A stretch of 64,000 nt of DNA from JAAGZL01 sp050291725 (GTDB lineage Bacteria > Pseudomonadota > Gammaproteobacteria > Chromatiales > Chromatiaceae): contig JBNKKH010000032.1 of the NCBI GenBank assembly GCA_050291725.1, positions 270,465-334,464 of the forward strand. The letters run 5' to 3'. Both the position numbers and the translations under genes were made by a program. The notes beneath the pieces are model-generated. The model ran no database searches and was not told the DNA's origin. It saw only the letters and a list, made by a program, of their open reading frames with translations. Positions 60,902-64,000 of this stretch are shown here, piece by piece (the first letter of the stretch is position 1; each line of letters opens with the position of its first letter).

Positions 60902-62308
60902 CTAAATCGCGCCTGCCACATCTATTCCACAGGATTTTAGTGATTTTATGAATATCCCAAGCAGGTCCTTATCATCTTCCCAATTTTTCAGAAAACGGCG
61001 TATATCCATGGACCAGGCCCGTTTGAACCTGAGTCCTGATGTATGCCGACACATAGCATCCAGATCAATAATCATAGGTATACCGTCAGCAATAAGGATG
61101 TTACTTGCCTTGAGATCCCCATGACTTATCTTCTGCTGCTGCATATTGAGAAGCACTTTGGCAATCTGCTCTGCCACGGCATTTTTTTCTTCGGTTGGAA
61201 CATCTTGATCACAAAACCACTCCCTAGCGGAAGCAGCCTTTACCCGTTCAGTAAGCAAATATGTTACGGGAAACAGTCCATTTCTTCGCTTTAGTAGAGC
61301 AATAGGAGCCGGAGTAGGCACCCCACAAAATGACAGTAGATGCCCATTCACCCAGGAACGCTCCCCCCTTCCTGAAAACATCCTGAGCTTAATCCCTTGC
61401 AGGAGGTCTTTGATGTTATATCTTTTGATTACCAGATCTAAGTCGTTCGCAGTAGCAGCCCAAACAGTACAAGTATTGCCGTTTTTTAGCGCCCTCTCTT
61501 TACCGGGAAAACTGGCATCGGGGTTGCGTAACAACTCAAACAGCTCACTACTGGCGTACCTATTAGATACCACCTGAAAACCATCATTGTATTTTGTATA
61601 GGTAAACGCAGTGCAACTACGGAATAGCTTGTTTCGAAACTCTTTCCAGCGACCTTCGCGCGCCTTTTGAACCTTCTCAAGCAATGATTCATGGCCAGGT
61701 CCGTGTCGCCATCCTCTCTCCGTAGTATACAGATCGTAAACTTCTTGAACTCTGGATTCCCATTCTGGAGACAGCTGAGCAAGAAACAGTGCAAGATTTT
61801 CCAGCGCTGTTTCTTGATTAACCCCTTTCGTATAAAACCTCACTCCAGCACCATCCAAACTGAATATCTCATCATCAGAAAGCATGAAGTTATCCAGATG
61901 CAGATCCGTCTGGCACATGCCTGCCTGATGGTGACGAACCAGAAGTAAGGTCATACGGTTTAGAATTTGTTCTTTGAGCTGACCATCAGCTTCGTCCCAT
62001 GCCTGCTTTACACTTTTTACTCCTGCAAGCTGAGCCAATACAATAATCGGATGCCCGTTACATTCTGTTTTGCCTGCATAGAGAAGAGCGGCTGTAGGAA
62101 TACCACACTCTGCAAAAACATTCAGACCATTCAGTTCTCTGCGCCAATATCTCTCTGCTTTTGTTGCATCCAAGTATAACTTCGCAAATATCTTGCTTCC
62201 TTCATATTCCCCTAAAAATACCAGCCGCTTACCAGGCAGGGAACGCGCCACTTCCAGACATACCAACTCTTTCCCGTTATCCAACTTATATGTTCTTTCA
62301 GCTGGCAT
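60902..62308 (-). CDS. tandem two-domain LPS kinase (PA5006-like)
   Basis: A protein of about 468 residues with two kinase-fold domains in a row. Domain 1 has KIFAKLYLDATKAERYWRRE, the loop MCQTDLHLDNFML and the metal motif IFSLDGAGVRF. Domain 2 (from about residue 270) has LDLVIKRYNIKDLLQGIKL, the loop KISHGDLKASNILI and IIDLDAMCR; both keep Asp and Asn. ATG 62308 has AGAGA upstream and overlaps the WapQ-like gene by 11 bases; ATG 62377 lies deep in that gene. Likely phosphorylates core heptose sites or handles a bound sugar. Confidence 0.88.
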   Translation of the reverse strand: MPAERTYKLDNGKELVCLEVARSLPGKRLVFLGEYEGSKIFAKLYLDATKAERYWRRELNGLNVFAECGIPTAALLYAGKTECNGHPIIVLAQLAGVKSVKQAWDEADGQLKEQILNRMTLLLVRHHQAGMCQTDLHLDNFMLSDDEIFSLDGAGVRFYTKGVNQETALENLALFLAQLSPEWESRVQEVYDLYTTERGWRHGPGHESLLEKVQKAREGRWKEFRNKLFRSCTAFTYTKYNDGFQVVSNRYASSELFELLRNPDASFPGKERALKNGNTCTVWAATANDLDLVIKRYNIKDLLQGIKLRMFSGRGERSWVNGHLLSFCGVPTPAPIALLKRRNGLFPVTYLLTERVKAASAREWFCDQDVPTEEKNAVAEQIAKVLLNMQQQKISHGDLKASNILIADGIPMIIDLDAMCRHTSGLRFKRAWSMDIRRFLKNWEDDKDLLGIFIKSLKSCGIDVAGAI

Positions 62309-63101
62309 TCGTAAATCTCTTTTGCTGGAACTTATAACTCTTTTTTGCGAAACGTTTCCAGATACTACTTCCCTCACTATTCAGGTTGCGATGACCAAGA
62401 TACCCGTTTAGAAAACGCAGCCTATCTGTATGGCTCAAAATCTGGGTGCGCCGATTCAAACTATCCAAGTCACGCAACATGGCTCTTTTGACTGAGATTG
62501 CGCGCCGCATCTTTTCTAGATCAATGAGTGCCACTTCCGGCGACCTGCCTTCTACCAAACGCACAAACACATGTTTCGGATGCAGCGCATTATGTACCAG
62601 CCTCTGCTCATGCATGCGTCGGATTGCGCCGGCAAGGGTAGCTATCAACTCTCTTCTTATTGCCGCACTTTTGCCCCAACCAGCTTCAACCCATTCACCT
62701 ACAACCTCGTTCATGGGACGAAAACCAGCAAGTTCTCTGGTAACCAATATCGCACGCCACTTCCCATCGACCTTGCGCTGTCCGTAATAAAGAGGGTCCA
62801 TAGTTGGAACCCCAGCTTGTCGCAGCAGCAGGATGTTTTTTATCTCACCAGCAAATGTAGGTTCGCCAAATATGGGGTTGTGTAAGGTACGCCGGGTATG
62901 GTTCTCCTGCCGCTTTAAAAAGACCGCCTCTTTGCCCCCGCCAGGCAGTTCTAACTCTACACGGGCTACGCCACTCCAACCTCCACGACGCTGGTTAGGC
63001 GGTTCAAACCAGTCGGCCTGCAACTCCCACAGGCCATCAAATCCATCCAAGTTATTAAATTTGAGGATATGCTCCCACTCTGGTGTGATGTACTCCTTCA
63101 C
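62298..63101 (-). CDS. LPS core kinase-like protein (WapQ/InaA-like)
   Basis: A protein of about 267 residues. I start it at GTG 63101 (VKEYITPEWEHILKFNNLDG), which overlaps the waaP stop by 4 bases (GTGA) and has GAGG 7 bases before it; an in-frame ATG far upstream at 63416 would lie inside waaP. Kinase-fold motifs: EAVFLKRQENHTRRTLHNPI, GEPTFAGEIKNILLLRQAGV, the loop LVHNALHPKHVFVRL and the metal motif VALIDLEKMRR. In this group the usual catalytic Asp is replaced, and the PKH form is the family norm as I know it. It acts beside WaaP in decorating inner-core heptose. Confidence 0.88.
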   Translation of the reverse strand: MKEYITPEWEHILKFNNLDGFDGLWELQADWFEPPNQRRGGWSGVARVELELPGGGKEAVFLKRQENHTRRTLHNPIFGEPTFAGEIKNILLLRQAGVPTMDPLYYGQRKVDGKWRAILVTRELAGFRPMNEVVGEWVEAGWGKSAAIRRELIATLAGAIRRMHEQRLVHNALHPKHVFVRLVEGRSPEVALIDLEKMRRAISVKRAMLRDLDSLNRRTQILSHTDRLRFLNGYLGHRNLNSEGSSIWKRFAKKSYKFQQKRFTNAS

Positions 63102-63907
63102 TCCGCAACCTCTTTTGGCTTGGGCACAGGCCGGGTCGCATCCAGGGCATTGGCTCTGGTCTCTACCTCGGCCCAAAAATCTGCATCCTGTTCCAAGGTT
63201 TTTCGCAAGGATACACCTTTGTAGATACGCATAAAACGAAATAGATCCCTCTTGGTCAGACCAATCAACATAGCTGAGAACCAGAGCGAACCTATATCCT
63301 TCACCACCCAACGTCGAGGGGTGCTGTTCCGTATCTGCACCCGATGCAGGTCTATTACATGCACATGCAGATTCTCCTCTGCTCCATCCCACGGCTGATG
63401 CAGCATAAAATGGCACAGGTAGAAGTCACGATGATTAACCCCATTTTCATGCATGGCGCGGGCGATACTGGCTAACCTCTTTATCAGGTTCCATTTTGTT
63501 GCTGGTGCAGGAGGATTGGTCTGCCAATCCTCACAATATCGTTCCAGACTTACACACCCCTGTAGCTCTTCGGTAATCAGTAAAGAGTCGATCGCTGCCG
63601 GATTCCACCCTTCCCGCCCATAGGCCACCGGGGTCATGGTCTCTACCCCCAGCTCCTGCAGCCGATGTATGGCCCGCCACTCATTGCCGGCCCCGAGTAT
63701 TGGGGGACGCAGTTGCAGCAGGTTCTTCATGATCTCCCGCCAGCCTACGCCGTGATGGCACTTGATAAAAAACCCTCGGCCATCCCTCTCTACTTTGAAG
63801 GTACGACGATTCTGGATACGCTTAAACACCTCACCATCGAGCACGCAGAACTCTTCCAGAGAGGTCTCTGGAAAGTAGGATCGATATTGGTCGTATATCT
63901 TCAGCAT
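63098..63907 (-). CDS. waaP: LPS core heptose(I) kinase WaaP
   Basis: WaaP phosphorylates O4 of the first heptose in the LPS inner core, a step vital for outer-membrane stability in Pseudomonas. The 269-residue protein shows the ATP Lys in GRGFFIKCHHGVGWREIMKN, the catalytic loop NGVNHRDFYLCHFMLH and the metal motif VHVIDLHRVQIR, all diagnostic of WaaP/RfaP. It overlaps the upstream gene by 7 bases and the WapQ-like gene by 4, giving a tightly coupled string. Confidence 0.97.
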   Translation of the reverse strand: MLKIYDQYRSYFPETSLEEFCVLDGEVFKRIQNRRTFKVERDGRGFFIKCHHGVGWREIMKNLLQLRPPILGAGNEWRAIHRLQELGVETMTPVAYGREGWNPAAIDSLLITEELQGCVSLERYCEDWQTNPPAPATKWNLIKRLASIARAMHENGVNHRDFYLCHFMLHQPWDGAEENLHVHVIDLHRVQIRNSTPRRWVVKDIGSLWFSAMLIGLTKRDLFRFMRIYKGVSLRKTLEQDADFWAEVETRANALDATRPVPKPKEVAE

Positions 63908-64000
63908 TCAGCCCCATTCCGCTCAGCACGCTCAATTATCACATCTGCCGCCCGCTCAATCAGGCTGTATAGATCGGTATTCTCGCAATAGCTGGGGCCG
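63901..64000 (-). CDS. waaG: C-terminus of LPS core glucosyltransferase, probably WaaG
   Basis: The last 32 codons of a gene entering from beyond the window: PSYCENTDLYSLIERAADVI and then IERAERNGAEC before TGA at 63901-63903. The TDLYSLIERAAD pattern matches the C-terminal end of WaaG proteins, and WaaG is the gene directly before waaP in the P. aeruginosa core cluster, with the same overlap with the waaP start. WaaG adds the first outer-core hexose to heptose II. The call rests on a short tail plus gene order. Confidence 0.7.
   Translation of the reverse strand, partial: GPSYCENTDLYSLIERAADVIIERAERNGAEC

Noticed and set aside
63102..63416. N-terminal extension of the WapQ-like kinase
   Set aside because: Lies wholly inside waaP in another frame; Cys-rich low-complexity sequence typical of a shadow frame. 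GTG 63101 with the GTGA overlap is better.
1..64000. CRISPR arrays, tRNA or rRNA genes, phage or defence systems
   Set aside because: I looked for regular short repeats, cloverleaf-like runs and typical nuclease or toxin genes and saw none; absence by eye is not proof for tRNAs.

Overview
The window comes from a Gram-negative gammaproteobacterium. The evidence is a full set of lipopolysaccharide (LPS) core genes of the Pseudomonas aeruginosa type (waaG end, waaP, WapQ-like kinase, PA5006-like double kinase, PA5005-like carbamoyltransferase), RfaH with an ops site, menaquinone genes, and a TPP riboswitch in front of thiC. The combination of menaquinone synthesis with Sco/PCu(A)C copper delivery and a small cytochrome c suggests a flexible respirer, perhaps a Chromatiales-like or sulfur-oxidising lineage. 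Genus cannot be read from the sequence.

Layout. 1-10.8 kb: menaquinone genes menB-menA, then menC facing menE, interrupted by a C_GCAxxG_C_C family protein, a lectin-domain autotransporter, ndk and a lone trpB. 10.8-17.3 kb: a WGR protein, a copper/cytochrome-oxidase assembly operon (PCu(A)C, Sco, a small membrane protein), a cytochrome c, a DUF123 nuclease-like protein, a YqhA-family protein, riboswitch-controlled thiC, and a Pcm-like methyltransferase. 17.3-25.6 kb, all on the minus strand: inner-core and precursor genes waaA, gmhA, an aldo/keto reductase plus FAD oxidoreductase pair, ugd, hldE and two LPS-kinase-like genes. 25.6-53.2 kb, minus strand and visibly AT-richer: an O-antigen/exopolysaccharide cluster of about 20 genes. 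It runs from an EPS-associated MarR-type regulator through wbpB-wbpD-wbpE, an acyltransferase, two flippases, several glycosyltransferases, a polymerase/ligase, and a PglC/PglE/PglF-like set. A decayed IS4-family element lies inside it. 53.5-58.2 kb: rfaH and a pglD-like acetyltransferase on the plus strand, a membrane glycosyltransferase, a kinase and a methyltransferase. 58.2-64 kb, minus strand: the P. aeruginosa-like outer-core decoration genes.

How it fits together. gmhA and hldE supply heptose and waaA adds Kdo. WaaP and its relatives phosphorylate the core and the carbamoyltransferase decorates it. wbpB/D/E together with a glutamine-amidotransferase/WbpG fusion would make a diacetamido or acetamidino uronic acid. 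PglF/E/D-like enzymes and a PglC-like transferase would make and load a bacillosamine-type first sugar. Wzx and a Wzy/ligase would export and assemble the polymer. The best single regulatory finding is an exact ops element (GGCGGTAGCGTGC, minus strand, 53267-53255) in the leader of the cluster, beside a divergent rfaH. This implies that the roughly 28 kb polysaccharide operon depends on RfaH antitermination.
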